Origin: Hyphomicrobiales bacterium
GTDB taxonomy: Bacteria > Pseudomonadota > Alphaproteobacteria > Rhizobiales > Rhizobiaceae
Reading direction: 5' to 3'
Length of the DNA: 64,000 nt
NCBI GenBank assembly: GCA_900466605.1
Contig: UBMU01000001.1
Location: 1-64,000 of the forward strand
Positions 9,146 to 18,604 of this stretch are shown here, one piece after another. Each line of letters begins with the position of its first letter. Within the stretch, counting starts at the first letter, position 1. The notes under the pieces are model-generated. The model did no database searches and had not been told where the DNA came from. It worked only from the letters and a program-made list of their open reading frames with translations. A program made the position numbers and the translations under genes.

Positions 9146-9159
9146 CAGGCGTTTCCCGA

Positions 9160-9996
9160 TTATTTGACTGCGCCGGCCGAAATGCCGGCGATGAAGTGGC
9201 GCTGCAAGAACACGAAGACGACAAGGATCGGTGCCGTCAGCATCATGGCGCCGGCCATAATCCCTCCCCAGGACACCTTGGTCAGGCCGATCAGCGTTCC
9301 GAGCGCAACCGGTGCTGTCATCATGCCCGGCTTGGAGTTGATGAGAAGCGGCCAGAGGTAATTGTTCCAGGAATGGAGGAACAGGATGATAGCGAGTGCT
9401 GCCATCGTCGGCCGCGCAAGTGGCAGGGCAATTCGAAGGAAGATTTGCCACTCCTTAACACCTTCGACACGCGCCGCATCGAAGAGCTCTCCAGGCATCA
9501 TCGAGAAGGCCTGGCGCATGAAGAGCACCCCCAGCGAGTTGAAGAGCGGCGGGACAATCAAGGCGATCCAGGTGTTTGCCAGCTTGAATTCGCGTGCCAC
9601 CATGATGAACTGCGGGATGACAACGACGGCAAACGGTAGTGTGATGGTCCCGAGAATGATGCCGATGACAATCGAACGGCCGAAAAACCGGTAGCGCGCC
9701 AGCGCCCAGCCGGCCATCGAGGTCAGAAGCACGGACAGGATTGTGTAGATCACCGCGACACCGATCGAGATGAACATCGCCCGGATGAAATCGGTGTCGG
9801 CCTGCAGGTTCTTGAAGTTCTCGATGAAGTTAGTAGAGGGCCAGAGAACGATCTCAGGGCTGAATATTCCGAAGTCGGACATTGTCGAGAAGACAAACAT
9901 CATCCACAGCGGAAACAGCCAGATGATGGCGAGTGGCGTCAGTGCGGCATGAAGCGCGATTTGCCGTAGCAGCAGGGATTGAGATTTCGATCTCAT
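9160..9996 (-). CDS. Sugar ABC transporter permease (MalG/LacG type)
   Basis: A 278-residue inner-membrane permease with about six transmembrane helices. The cytoplasmic EAA coupling motif is in ELFDAARVEGVKEWQIFLRIALP, which contacts the ATPase. The extracytoplasmic first loop and the length fit the MalG subfamily of CUT1 importers. It overlaps the upstream permease gene by 4 nt (ATGA), which indicates translational coupling. Confidence 0.92.
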   Translation of the reverse strand: MRSKSQSLLLRQIALHAALTPLAIIWLFPLWMMFVFSTMSDFGIFSPEIVLWPSTNFIENFKNLQADTDFIRAMFISIGVAVIYTILSVLLTSMAGWALARYRFFGRSIVIGIILGTITLPFAVVVIPQFIMVAREFKLANTWIALIVPPLFNSLGVLFMRQAFSMMPGELFDAARVEGVKEWQIFLRIALPLARPTMAALAIILFLHSWNNYLWPLLINSKPGMMTAPVALGTLIGLTKVSWGGIMAGAMMLTAPILVVFVFLQRHFIAGISAGAVK

Positions 9997-10853
9997 TTGG
10001 GGTCCCTTCCGATCCAGAGGTTGAGCAGTGAAATCGCGATCGCTAGTGCAGCCATCGTGTAGGCCACTGCCGAGGCGTACCCGAAATTAAGTGATCGGAA
10101 GCCTTCGCGATAAAGAAGAAGGCCAAGCGTTTCAGTTCCACCGCCCGGGCCGCCGCGATTGGTGATCAGGAACGGCTCGGTGAAGAGCTGCATCGTGCCG
10201 ATAACCGATAAGATGACGCAAAACAGGATGATCGGCTTTAAGAGAGGCAGGGTGATGTGGAAAAACTGCTGTGTCTTGCTGACGCGATCAAGCGTCGCCG
10301 CCTCGTAGACGTCGTCCGGAATAGACTGCAGGCCGGCGAGAATGATAATCGCGTTGTAGCCTGCCCAGCGCCATGTCACAGCGATAATGATCAGCGTCAT
10401 CGCGGCATTGGCGTTGTCGAACCAGGAAACCGCTGGAAGGCCGACAAGGGTGATGATTTTGTTGACGATACCAAAATCGAAGCTGAACATCAGCCGGAAG
10501 ACCGCAGAATAAGCGACCTCGCCGACGACGACGGGCGCGAAGAAGGCAAAGCGGTAAAGCGGTCGCGCCTTCAGCAGAGGCGAGTTCAAGAGCACTGCCA
10601 TTACGGTGGCCAGCGCAATCATGACGGGCACCTGGATGACCAGAATGATCAGTGTGTTGTAGAGCGCATTGTAAAAGGCCGGATCGCCAATGAGACGACC
10701 CCAGTTGATGGAAAGACTGAACTTCCATGGATTAACGCGGGTGTTCTGAAACGAGGTCAGAAACGAACTGATGATCGGCCATATCCAAAAGGTGGCAAAG
10801 ATCAAGAGATAGGGCGCAAGAAAGGCGTAAGCGTTCCGGTTCCGGATCGGCAT
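9993..10853 (-). CDS. Sugar ABC transporter permease (MalF/LacF type)
   Basis: A 286-residue permease with six predicted helices, beginning MPIRNRNAYAFLAPYLLIFA. The EAA motif is in DVYEAATLDRVSKTQQFFHITLP. The start at 10853 is preceded by GAGGAG; a start ten codons earlier has no ribosome site. It follows the binding-protein gene after 76 nt that contain a stable hairpin. Confidence 0.9.
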   Translation of the reverse strand: MPIRNRNAYAFLAPYLLIFATFWIWPIISSFLTSFQNTRVNPWKFSLSINWGRLIGDPAFYNALYNTLIILVIQVPVMIALATVMAVLLNSPLLKARPLYRFAFFAPVVVGEVAYSAVFRLMFSFDFGIVNKIITLVGLPAVSWFDNANAAMTLIIIAVTWRWAGYNAIIILAGLQSIPDDVYEAATLDRVSKTQQFFHITLPLLKPIILFCVILSVIGTMQLFTEPFLITNRGGPGGGTETLGLLLYREGFRSLNFGYASAVAYTMAALAIAISLLNLWIGRDPK

Positions 10854-10897
10854 TCTATTCTCCTCACAGACGAGACGAGCCACCCCTCAGGATGGGA

Positions 10898-10921
10898 GCC
10901 GGGCGCGCTGGCGCGCCCGGC
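10898..10921 (-). terminator. Intra-operon hairpin after binding-protein gene
   Basis: A perfect 10-bp stem (GCCGGGCGCG / CGCGCCCGGC) with a 4-nt loop sits between the binding-protein stop (10930) and the first permease start (10853). No U tract follows. Such hairpins typically protect the 3' end of the binding-protein message and let it accumulate above the permease message. Confidence 0.55.
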
Positions 10922-10929
10922 GCTGTTAC

Positions 10930-12207
10930 TCATTTCGCAATGGGAAGACCGGTCGCCGTAGCGATCTGGTTTGCGGCGTCGTCGAGCGCTGCCTTCGCGT
11001 CGGGGTATCCGCCGGCGAAGTACTTCGTCTGCGCTGCCCGGTAGATCGAGTCCGCGTCCGTCTGGAACGCCGTGCCGCGGCTCGGAACGATTTTTGGCAG
11101 GGTCGAAAGGATGTCGGCCCATACCTTCTGGTCGTGCCAGTAGGGCAGTGGTTCGTTGACGAACGGATCCTGTACGGCGGTCAGCAGCGACGGAACAAGG
11201 CCAAAGGACTTCAGCATCGTCACCTGGCCCTCATTCGTGCCAAGCGCATAGTTGATGTAGGTCCAGGCGGCTTCCTTGTTTTCAGAGTTGGCAGCGATGG
11301 CGAGTGAAGATCCGCCGAGGTTTGCTGCATGCGGCCCATCTGCTGTCAAGCTTGGCATCATGTAGACACCCCACTTGCCGGAAAGGTCTGGCGAACCGGA
11401 ACGGATCGTGCCTTCGTACCAGCCGCCATACATCTGGCTGGCAACCTTACCTGCGGTGTTGGCCTGGATCTTCTCGTCCCAGATCGCGGCGGTCAGCGTA
11501 CCGGCATCCTTCATCTGCTTGACCTTTTCGAGGGTCGCGACGCAGGCAGGCTGGTTGATTGTAATGTTCTGGCCGTCCGTCGAGAAGTAGCCGCAGCCCT
11601 GCTCGTTCGAAATCATGCGGAACCATTCGCTATCGCCGTTGAAGTCGGCTTGGGCCATGACGACGCCAGGATTGGCTTCCGAAATCTTCTTGCCCGCAGC
11701 AATGAAGTCGTCCCATGTCTTGATAGTCGACGGATCAACGCCCGCCTTTTCATAGAAGTCGCGGCGATAGAAGACTGCGACGGGACCGGAATCCCACGGC
11801 ATCGCGTAGGCAACATCGCCGACTTCAAGCTCCGTGCGCTTGAACTCCGGGAATTTTGCCTGGATTTCCGGGGTGTAGCCAAGCTCTTTAAGATTGGCAA
11901 AGCAGTCGGGGAAGCGGCTCCAGAAAATTTCCGCCTCGAAATTCTCGACGCTGACGATGTCAGGCAACCCTTCACCGCCGGCAGCGCAAGCTGCCAGCAT
12001 CTTGTCGAAGACCTGCTGGTTGCCAAGGTCTTCCACCGTGACCTTGATATCCGGATGCTGCTTGTTGAAGCCTTCGAGCGTGGATTTCAGCGCCGATGCG
12101 GCGATGTTCCAGCTCCAGATGGTGAGATTACCCGGCTGCTGTGCGAATGCAGAACCAGACGCGAGCAGTGCGACTGCAGCGGTCGCACCGATGAGTTTGA
12201 AGCGCAT
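10930..12207 (-). CDS. Sugar ABC transporter substrate-binding protein
   Basis: A 425-residue periplasmic solute-binding protein of the CUT1 type. The Sec signal MRFKLIGATAAVALLASGSA ends at FAQ. The mature protein begins LTIWSWNIAASAL and shows typical family segments: LPDIVSVENFEAEIFWSRFP, AYAMPWDSGPVAVFYRRDF and AANLGGSSLAIAANSENKEA. Paired Cys (AACAAGG, FPDCFANL, EQGCGYF, QPACVATL) may be disulphide-linked. It is first in the operon and divergent from an AraC regulator 92 nt away. The ligand is probably a mono- or disaccharide; its identity is not readable. Confidence 0.9.
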   Translation of the reverse strand: MRFKLIGATAAVALLASGSAFAQQPGNLTIWSWNIAASALKSTLEGFNKQHPDIKVTVEDLGNQQVFDKMLAACAAGGEGLPDIVSVENFEAEIFWSRFPDCFANLKELGYTPEIQAKFPEFKRTELEVGDVAYAMPWDSGPVAVFYRRDFYEKAGVDPSTIKTWDDFIAAGKKISEANPGVVMAQADFNGDSEWFRMISNEQGCGYFSTDGQNITINQPACVATLEKVKQMKDAGTLTAAIWDEKIQANTAGKVASQMYGGWYEGTIRSGSPDLSGKWGVYMMPSLTADGPHAANLGGSSLAIAANSENKEAAWTYINYALGTNEGQVTMLKSFGLVPSLLTAVQDPFVNEPLPYWHDQKVWADILSTLPKIVPSRGTAFQTDADSIYRAAQTKYFAGGYPDAKAALDDAANQIATATGLPIAK

Positions 12208-12299
12208 TGAAAATCCTCCCTTTTCAATTGCCGTCCCTTAGCGAACGCGGCTAGACTATCTGGAAGGGAGCCGCTGTCTCCTAAAAAGGGAACATCGAT

Positions 12300-13202
12300 T
12301 TGGCGGAAAGTAAGATCGTAAAGCGGGCTGTCTACCAGCCGGGTGCGAGCAGCATTGAAGGGTTGCCGACGGCCCTTCAGATGTTTCACAACCATCCATC
12401 AGTGATGCTGATGCCACATTGGCATGTGCAGGTTGAAGTCAATTATATCATGCAAGGTAGCGTCCACTACCGCATAAACGGCCACAAAATCTCGATGACC
12501 GCAGGCGACATGTGCCTGTTTTGGGGAGGGCAGCCGCATCAGATGGACGATTGTTCCGAAGATGCAATCTATGCCGGCGGCCACCTTCCGCTCGTTCATT
12601 TTTTCCGGATGCGGCTACCGATCAACATTTCTAGCCGCCTGATGAAGGGTGAGATCTTGTTCACTTCAGCAACAGATGCTGCTGATTTGGAGAATTTTCC
12701 ACGCTGGGTGCGTTATGCGAAGTCCGGTGATTGCGCCAAGGCGCAGCACGCTGTCGACGAAATGCTGCTGCGGGTGGAGCGAATCGCGCTCGAGCCCTAT
12801 TCGATGCTGGCGACACTCGGGCCGACGGATGCCGACGATATCGAACAATGCTATCCACAATCATCGCGCAGCGTCGCCCGCATGTGCGACTTCATCGCCG
12901 TCAACTTCGTGCAGGAAATCGATTCGGTTGATATCGCCCGTGCGGCAGACCTTCATCCGAAATATGCGATGAACCTGTTCAAGAAGACGACCGGCATGAC
13001 GCTCAACAAGTATGTCAATCTGCTGCGTCTGTCGCGGGCACAAGCGATGCTGATGAACGATGAAGCGAACGTCTTGCAGGTCGCGATGGACAGCGGATTC
13101 GGCTCGATCAGCGCCTTTAACAAGTCGTTTCGCCATATCGCCGGCATGTCGCCGTCCGATTTCCGGCGCGATGCGCGCATGGTTACGCAGTATGCGCCTT
13201 GA
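12300..13202 (+). CDS. AraC-family regulator with cupin sensor domain
   Basis: A 300-residue regulator. Residues about 1-110 are a cupin-like sugar-sensing domain (MPHWHVQVEVNYIMQGSVHY, then GDMCLFWGGQPHQM), as in MelR. Residues about 190-290 hold two helix-turn-helix motifs (VDIARAADLHPKYAMNLFKK and VLQVAMDSGFGSISAFNKSF, followed by HIAGMSPSDFR). The start is TTG at 12300 with an AAAAGGGA ribosome site about 9 nt upstream. It is divergent from the 6.0-12.2 kb sugar ABC operon and most likely activates it from the 92-nt shared promoter region. Confidence 0.88.
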   Translation: MAESKIVKRAVYQPGASSIEGLPTALQMFHNHPSVMLMPHWHVQVEVNYIMQGSVHYRINGHKISMTAGDMCLFWGGQPHQMDDCSEDAIYAGGHLPLVHFFRMRLPINISSRLMKGEILFTSATDAADLENFPRWVRYAKSGDCAKAQHAVDEMLLRVERIALEPYSMLATLGPTDADDIEQCYPQSSRSVARMCDFIAVNFVQEIDSVDIARAADLHPKYAMNLFKKTTGMTLNKYVNLLRLSRAQAMLMNDEANVLQVAMDSGFGSISAFNKSFRHIAGMSPSDFRRDARMVTQYAP

Positions 13203-13223
13203 GTTTTCTGCCCCGGCATTCCC

Positions 13224-14132
13224 TCATGGGCTCCGTGTCGTAGCGAACACATTGTAGACGAGCTCAGCAGAGGCCGACAGTTCCCGGTCCCGGAGTTTGA
13301 TGAGGCCGAATCCCGGAACGGAGATATCTCCCTCGATCTTCAACGCCTTGACGAGACCGTGCCGCTCAAGGAGGGCTGCGACGGGTTCGGCGAAGATGCC
13401 GAGCCGCTGGCTCTGGAGCATTAGCAGCATGGTCAGCAGTGCGTCGGAGGTAGAAACGACACTTGCTGGTACGATGCCATGGCGCCGTATGAAATCATCG
13501 ACGACCTGGCGGAGGAACGAGCCATGCGGCTGTAACACCCAGCTCTGGTGCCTTAGGTCGTCTTCGGTGACAACAGGCTTGGCAGACAGTGGATGATCCA
13601 CGGCGACAATGACCCGCAGCGTCTCTTGACCGACAGGCAAGTAGTCGAACCAGAGTGGATTCATGCCACTCGGAATGCGGCACACCGCAAAATCCAGCCT
13701 TCGGCTCAGCACGTCCTCGAGAAGCACGTCGCTGCTGCCAACCGAAATACTGATGTCAATTGTTGGGTGGGTCTCGAAAATCCGCTTCAGCGCAGGGGCA
13801 ACATAATCGGCAGCGGGCGTCATGATCGTGCCGAATGCAACGCTACCGCCCTGCCCGGCGGCGGCGACCACCATTTCATATTCTGCGCGCTGTGCTTCAG
13901 CGATCAGCATCTTGGCATGGCGAACGATTACCTCCCCCTCAGGGGTTGGGACCAGGCCACGATTGTGGCGCTCGAAAAGCTGGTGGCCGGACATTTGCTC
14001 CAGCTCGTTCAAGGTTCTGGACAGTGCCGGTTGCGAGACGCCAAACATTTCCGCAACCACCCCGAGCTTTCCGTGTTCGCTGAGCGCTACGAGCATCTTT
14101 AAATGCCGGAGTCTAAAGCCGTCCAATCCCAT
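13224..14132 (-). CDS. LysR-family regulator (GbpR-like)
   Basis: A 302-residue LysR-type regulator with an N-terminal winged helix (LRHLKMLVALSEHGKLGVVA, then FGVSQPALSRTLNELE) and a C-terminal periplasmic-binding-like effector domain. The overall pattern resembles the Agrobacterium galactose-binding-protein regulator GbpR. It is divergent from the xylonate dehydratase gene, with a T-N11-A inverted repeat between the two, so it probably controls the oxidative pentose genes and itself. Confidence 0.87.
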   Translation of the reverse strand: MGLDGFRLRHLKMLVALSEHGKLGVVAEMFGVSQPALSRTLNELEQMSGHQLFERHNRGLVPTPEGEVIVRHAKMLIAEAQRAEYEMVVAAAGQGGSVAFGTIMTPAADYVAPALKRIFETHPTIDISISVGSSDVLLEDVLSRRLDFAVCRIPSGMNPLWFDYLPVGQETLRVIVAVDHPLSAKPVVTEDDLRHQSWVLQPHGSFLRQVVDDFIRRHGIVPASVVSTSDALLTMLLMLQSQRLGIFAEPVAALLERHGLVKALKIEGDISVPGFGLIKLRDRELSASAELVYNVFATTRSP

Positions 14133-14144
14133 ACTGCCTCACCC

Positions 14145-14165
14145 GATATAAGAAATTTGCATATC
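14145..14165. promoter_or_regulatory. Candidate LysR operator
   Basis: GATAT and ATATC flank 11 nt, an imperfectly AT-rich dyad of the T-N11-A form typical of LysR sites. It lies between the divergent LysR gene (start 14132) and the dehydratase gene (start 14249). Confidence 0.45.
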
Positions 14166-14248
14166 AAAATGCGAAAGACTGATTATACATTCCTGTATCG
14201 ATCAGCTAAGTGCATGACAACAACGGCGTCAACGCAAGGAAATTCATC

Positions 14249-16084
14249 GTGGTAGAGAAGACCCCTTCCCCGAATCAGAACGCAGTTCAAGAGCAGGACG
14301 GATCCCGCCAGCTTCGCTCCAAGGCTTGGTTCGACAATCTCGCCAACCCAGACATGACCGCGCTCTATCTGGAGCGCTACATGAATTTCGGTCTGAGCCA
14401 GGAAGAGCTGCAGTCGGGACGACCGATCATCGGTATTGCGCAAACCGGCTCCGACCTGTCGCCGTGCAACCGTCACCACATCGAGCTCGCCAAGCGCGTT
14501 CGCGAAGGTATTCGTGATGCCGGCGGTATCGCAATCGAATTCCCGGTGCATCCGATCCAGGAAACTGGAAAGCGTCCCACTGCAGGTCTTGACCGGAACC
14601 TTTCCTACCTCGGCCTCGTCGAGGTCCTTTATGGCTATCCGCTCGATGGCGTGGTTCTGACGATCGGTTGTGACAAGACGACACCGGCCTGTCTCATGGC
14701 CGCGGCAACCGTCAACATTCCGGCGATCGCTCTGTCGGTCGGCCCGATGCTGAATGGCTGGTTCCGTGGCGAACGCACAGGCTCCGGCACGATCGTCTGG
14801 AAGGCTCGCGAAATGATGGCACGCGGCGAAATCGACTATCAGGGCTTCGTGAAGCTCGTTGCCTCGTCTGCTCCGTCGACCGGCTATTGCAATACCATGG
14901 GCACGGCGACGACGATGAACTCGCTTGCCGAAGCACTCGGGATGCAGCTCCCCGGCGGCGCGGCCATTCCGGCTCCCTACCGCGACCGCCAGGAAGTTTC
15001 CTACGAAACCGGTCTGCGCATCGTCGAGATGGTTCGCGAAGATCTGAAGCCCTCCGACATCCTGACGAAGGAAGCCTTCATCAATGCGATCAAGGTGAAC
15101 TCTGCGATCGGCGGCTCCACCAACGCTCCTATCCATCTCAACGCACTTGCCCGCCATGTCGGCGTTGAGCTGACGGTCGACGACTGGCAGACCTACGGCG
15201 AGGAAATCCCGCTTCTTGTGAACCTGCAGCCGGCGGGCGAATATCTCGGAGAGGATTACTATCACGCCGGCGGCGTTCCTGCCGTCATGGGTGAGCTGAT
15301 CAAGCACGATCACCTCCACACCGGCGCCATGACCGTCAACGGCAAGACCGTCGGTGAGAACTACACCACGGCGACGATCGAAGACGACAAGGTAATTCGC
15401 CCGTTCGAGCGCCCGCTCAAGGAGCGCGCCGGCTTCCGTGTCCTGCGTGGTAATCTCTTCTCCTCCGCAATCATGAAGACGAGTGTGATCTCGCCTGAAT
15501 TCCGTCAGCGCTATCTCTCCAATCCGGATGATCCGGAAGCCTTCGTTGGCCGTGCGGTTGTTTTCGACGGACCGGAAGATTATCACCACCGGATCGACGA
15601 CCCGTCTCTGGCGATCGACGCTTCAACGGTGCTGTTCATGCGTGGAGCGGGCCCAATTGGCTATCCGGGCGCCGCCGAAGTCGTAAACATGCGCGCTCCG
15701 GACTACCTGTTGAAGCAGGGGATCAGCTCTCTCCCGTGCATCGGCGACGGCCGCCAGTCTGGCACCTCGGGTTCGCCCTCTATCCTCAACGCCTCGCCGG
15801 AAGCGGCAGCCGGCGGTGGCCTCGCGCTGCTCAAGACCGGCGACCAGGTTCGCGTCGATCTTAAGAAGGGCACTGCCGACATCCTCATCAGTGACGAGGA
15901 GCTTGCAGAACGTCGCAAGGCACTCGAGGCAGCCGGCGGGTATGTCTATCCGGAAAGCCAGACACCCTGGCAGGAAATCCAGCGTACCTATGTCGGCCAG
16001 ATGGAGACCGGCGCTGTGCTCGAACCTGCCGTTAAGTATCAGCGGATCGCGCAGACGAAGGGTATTCCGCGTGACAATCACTAG
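14249..16084 (+). CDS. xylD: D-xylonate dehydratase (IlvD/Edd family, XylD-like)
   Basis: A 611-residue member of the IlvD/Edd iron-sulphur dehydratases. It closely resembles Caulobacter XylD, which turns D-xylonate into 2-keto-3-deoxy-D-xylonate. Shared stretches include [40 protein letters not shown] and [20 protein letters not shown]. Cluster ligands are expected at the Cys in [14 protein letters not shown] and GYCNTMGTA. The start chosen is GTG at 14249, since AAGGA lies 8 nt upstream; GTG 14210 is possible but lacks a site. L-arabonate or D-fuconate are alternative substrates within this family. A strong terminator follows, yet the xylX-like gene begins 231 nt later and is functionally linked. 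Confidence 0.88.
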   Translation: MVEKTPSPNQNAVQEQDGSRQLRSKAWFDNLANPDMTALYLERYMNFGLSQEELQSGRPIIGIAQTGSDLSPCNRHHIELAKRVREGIRDAGGIAIEFPVHPIQETGKRPTAGLDRNLSYLGLVEVLYGYPLDGVVLTIGCDKTTPACLMAAATVNIPAIALSVGPMLNGWFRGERTGSGTIVWKAREMMARGEIDYQGFVKLVASSAPSTGYCNTMGTATTMNSLAEALGMQLPGGAAIPAPYRDRQEVSYETGLRIVEMVREDLKPSDILTKEAFINAIKVNSAIGGSTNAPIHLNALARHVGVELTVDDWQTYGEEIPLLVNLQPAGEYLGEDYYHAGGVPAVMGELIKHDHLHTGAMTVNGKTVGENYTTATIEDDKVIRPFERPLKERAGFRVLRGNLFSSAIMKTSVISPEFRQRYLSNPDDPEAFVGRAVVFDGPEDYHHRIDDPSLAIDASTVLFMRGAGPIGYPGAAEVVNMRAPDYLLKQGISSLPCIGDGRQSGTSGSPSILNASPEAAAGGGLALLKTGDQVRVDLKKGTADILISDEELAERRKALEAAGGYVYPESQTPWQEIQRTYVGQMETGAVLEPAVKYQRIAQTKGIPRDNH

Positions 16085-16132
16085 TCTCGCAACGCTGGCG
16101 ACAGCATTCCGAGTATAGTTTGATTTCAGGAT

Positions 16133-16167
16133 AACGGGCCTGATGCCATTTCGGCATCGGGCCCGTT
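16133..16167 (+). terminator. Rho-independent terminator after xylD
   Basis: A 15-bp stem (AACGGGCCTGATGCC pairing with GGCATCGGGCCCGTT, one G-U pair) with the 5-nt loop ATTTC, followed by TTGTT. It sits 48 nt after the dehydratase stop. Confidence 0.75.
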
Positions 16168-16315
16168 TGTTATCTGGCGGCGGAGAACGAGATTTCCCGG
16201 TGCTGCCCTTGCCGACGGGCATCTATTGTGATCGATTTTTGCAGCCGCTGGGTTGGAGGGCGGCCAGTTCTCTTAGTTTTGAGCGCGTCCATCGCTCGTA
16301 TGACGGAACATATCG

Positions 16316-17476
16316 ATGTCTTACACGCTTCTGGATTCTGCCGCCGCCGGTGGCTTATTTGTGGGTCGAGCCTGGAGCCCTTCGGTTCAAGGCCCAAGCG
16401 TCGTGGTTGTACGTGACGGCCGGCTGGTTGACATAACCTCGAAGGCTGCGCCGACACTGAGTGCGGTCCTCGAGCAGCCCGACCCTGCCGAATTCGTCCG
16501 TACTGCGCGTGGGCCCGTGCTTTGTGCATTGGAGGAAATTGCTGACGTCGGAATCGGTACTTCAGAAAAGTCGCGGGTTCATTTGCTTGCTCCGGCTGAC
16601 CTCCAGGCTATCAAAGCCTGTGGCGTGACGTTTGCGCAATCGATGATCGAGCGCGTGATCGAGGAGAAGGCGGCCGGAAATCCAGATCGTGCCGCCGCCA
16701 TTCGCGAACGTGTCAGCACGCTGATCGGCGGCAGCCTCAACAATTTGAAGGCGGGCTCGCCTGCGGCTGCAAGCGTCAAGCAGGCGCTGACCGAGGAAGG
16801 TATGTGGTCTCAGTATCTCGAAGTCGGCATCGGGCCAGACGCAGAGGTATTTACCAAGGCGCCTGTGCTTTCTTCGGTTGGCTGGGGTGCCGATGTCGGC
16901 CTGCATCCGATTTCGACCTGGAACAACCCGGAGCCCGAGATCGTCCTTGCGGTCAACAGCCGTGGAGAGATCAAAGGTGCAACGCTCGGCAACGACGTCA
17001 ACCTGCGCGACGTCGAGGGCCGATCCGCGCTGTTGCTCGGAAAAGCGAAGGACAACAACGCCTCCTGTTCGATTGGGCCATTTGTCCGTTTGTTCGACGA
17101 GAGCTACGGACTGGACGATGTGCGCAAAGCTGAACTTGCCCTGAAGGTGACGGGTCTGGATGGATTCGTACTTCACGGGACCAGTTCAATGTCAAAGATC
17201 AGTCGCGATCCGACCGACCTCGTGAAGCAGACATGTGGCCCCCATCACCAGTATCCGGATGGATTCATGCTGTTTTTGGGAACGCTATTTGCGCCAACGC
17301 AGGATCGTGAAGCCCCCAACCAGGGGTTTACACACAAGGTTGGCGATACCGTCGAGATTTCATCGGCGGGCCTGGGCTCGCTCGCCAATACTGTGCGTCT
17401 TTCGACCGAGTGCCCGCCATGGCAATTCGGTATAACAGCACTGATGGCCAATCTTGCGAGGCGAGGACTTCTATAA
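16316..17476 (+). CDS. xylX: 2-keto-3-deoxy-D-xylonate dehydratase (FAH family, XylX-like)
   Basis: A 386-residue fumarylacetoacetate-hydrolase-fold enzyme. Its sequence follows Caulobacter XylX closely: MWSQYLEVGIGPDAEVFTKA, LSSVGWGADVGLHP, NNPEPEIVLAV, ALGNDVNLRDVEGRSALLLG and KAKDNNASCSIGPF. XylX dehydrates 2-keto-3-deoxy-xylonate to alpha-ketoglutarate semialdehyde, the third step of the Weimberg route. The acidic metal ligands are expected in the EPEIVL and NDVNLRD motifs. It lies downstream of the xylonate dehydratase, separated by a terminator, so it may have its own promoter at 16168-16300. The semialdehyde dehydrogenase that would finish the route is not adjacent. L-2-keto-3-deoxyarabonate dehydration is an alternative. 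Confidence 0.85.
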   Translation: MSYTLLDSAAAGGLFVGRAWSPSVQGPSVVVVRDGRLVDITSKAAPTLSAVLEQPDPAEFVRTARGPVLCALEEIADVGIGTSEKSRVHLLAPADLQAIKACGVTFAQSMIERVIEEKAAGNPDRAAAIRERVSTLIGGSLNNLKAGSPAAASVKQALTEEGMWSQYLEVGIGPDAEVFTKAPVLSSVGWGADVGLHPISTWNNPEPEIVLAVNSRGEIKGATLGNDVNLRDVEGRSALLLGKAKDNNASCSIGPFVRLFDESYGLDDVRKAELALKVTGLDGFVLHGTSSMSKISRDPTDLVKQTCGPHHQYPDGFMLFLGTLFAPTQDREAPNQGFTHKVGDTVEISSAGLGSLANTVRLSTECPPWQFGITALMANLARRGLL

Positions 17477-17590
17477 GCTTTCGAGCAAGCGGCACCTAGC
17501 GAGTTCCTGTGCCTGGCAAAACGCCGATCTGTTCGGAAGCGATCGCCACATATATACTTCCAGGCACGGGCTCCAAACATTGAGGATGCC

Positions 17591-17869
17591 ATGAAGAAGG
17601 CTCTGGCATTGATTGGCATGCTCGCACTCGTCGGGTGCACCGCCAAGGATTTTTCTTCGCCTGGTCTCGATCCGATCCCTGGCAGCGTCACGTATGGTGG
17701 CCAGCCGAGGACCAAGCTGACGAAGTCGCCACCGGGGTCAACCTTTCCCCACAATTTCATCGACCAATGGGGCCGACAGATCGATGAAACCTACATGATA
17801 CAGCCCGATCGGTCGCTGAAGATCGTTCACAGGGAAATTCGGCCGATTCGCTTCAACCGCTACGAGTAA
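17591..17869 (+). CDS. Small lipoprotein
   Basis: A 92-residue protein with a short signal (MKKALALIGMLALVG) and lipobox LVGC, giving a lipid-anchored mature protein starting CTAKDFSS. The rest is polar (TYGGQPRTKLTKSPPGSTF, then QWGRQIDETYMIQPDRSLKI) with no recognised domain. The start follows TGAGGA. Similar small lipoproteins are widespread in rhizobia; function unknown. No operon partner. Confidence 0.68.
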   Translation: MKKALALIGMLALVGCTAKDFSSPGLDPIPGSVTYGGQPRTKLTKSPPGSTFPHNFIDQWGRQIDETYMIQPDRSLKIVHREIRPIRFNRYE

Positions 17870-18025
17870 TCAACTCGGCTCCTTTAACGGGCGGCATTAT
17901 GTAGCAGCGAACCCGCAGTCACGCTCTTGTCATATGATATTAGTCAAGCCACACAAACTAACAATTGAATTTGGTCGACGGCTAATACACATATCATGGG
18001 AGTATTGCATACCGGAGGTCCAGCG

Positions 18026-18517
18026 ATGACCTCCGTGCCAGCCTGGTACATGGAAACATCTATGATGAATGCTAAGACGCCAAATGCCATCGATACCTAT
18101 GTCGGTTCTCGCGTGAGGATGCGCAGGCAGCTTCTCGGTCTAAGCCAGGAGAGGCTGGCAGATCAGATAGGTGTTACATTCCAGCAGGTGCAGAAATATG
18201 AGAAAGGCCTGAACCGGATTGGTGCGAGCCGGCTGCAGCGAATTGCAGAGGTGCTCAGCACGTCTCCGAGCTTCTTCTTCCAGCAAGACGATGCCGAGCC
18301 GTTAAGTCTGGCTGGACTGGAGGCCACGGTCGCGGCTGATCCGGTTGCAGAGTTCTTGCATTCGAAGGAAGGCCTGGCGCTCAATCGAGCTTTCATGAAG
18401 ATAACCGACACGCAGCTGCGTGAGAAAATTGTGGCGCTGGTGAAGGCTATGGCCCACGCCCAGGAAGGGCGGGAGATTCTGGGCGATCAGTCGAGATCCG
18501 GCGAAACCTTCGCCTGA
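18026..18517 (+). CDS. XRE-family transcriptional regulator
   Basis: A 163-residue regulator with an N-terminal Cro/CI-type helix-turn-helix (VRMRRQLLGLSQERLADQIG, then FQQVQKYEKGLNRIGASRLQ) and a C-terminal helical part (EFLHSKEGLALNRAFMKI). The start at 18026 is preceded by GGAGG; the frame also allows 18062, where conserved similarity to the paralogue at 28003 begins (NAKTPNAIDTYVGSRVR). The two proteins share both halves and are paralogues. Its target is unknown; the neighbouring genes do not suggest one. Confidence 0.82.
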   Translation: MTSVPAWYMETSMMNAKTPNAIDTYVGSRVRMRRQLLGLSQERLADQIGVTFQQVQKYEKGLNRIGASRLQRIAEVLSTSPSFFFQQDDAEPLSLAGLEATVAADPVAEFLHSKEGLALNRAFMKITDTQLREKIVALVKAMAHAQEGREILGDQSRSGETFA

Positions 18518-18604
18518 GCAGTAAGCCAGCCCAACCGAGACCGCCCTGGGGCTTGCGTTTGTCGGAGAGGCATTCGTCACACCGTATCCAGCGCCTGTTC
18601 ACAT

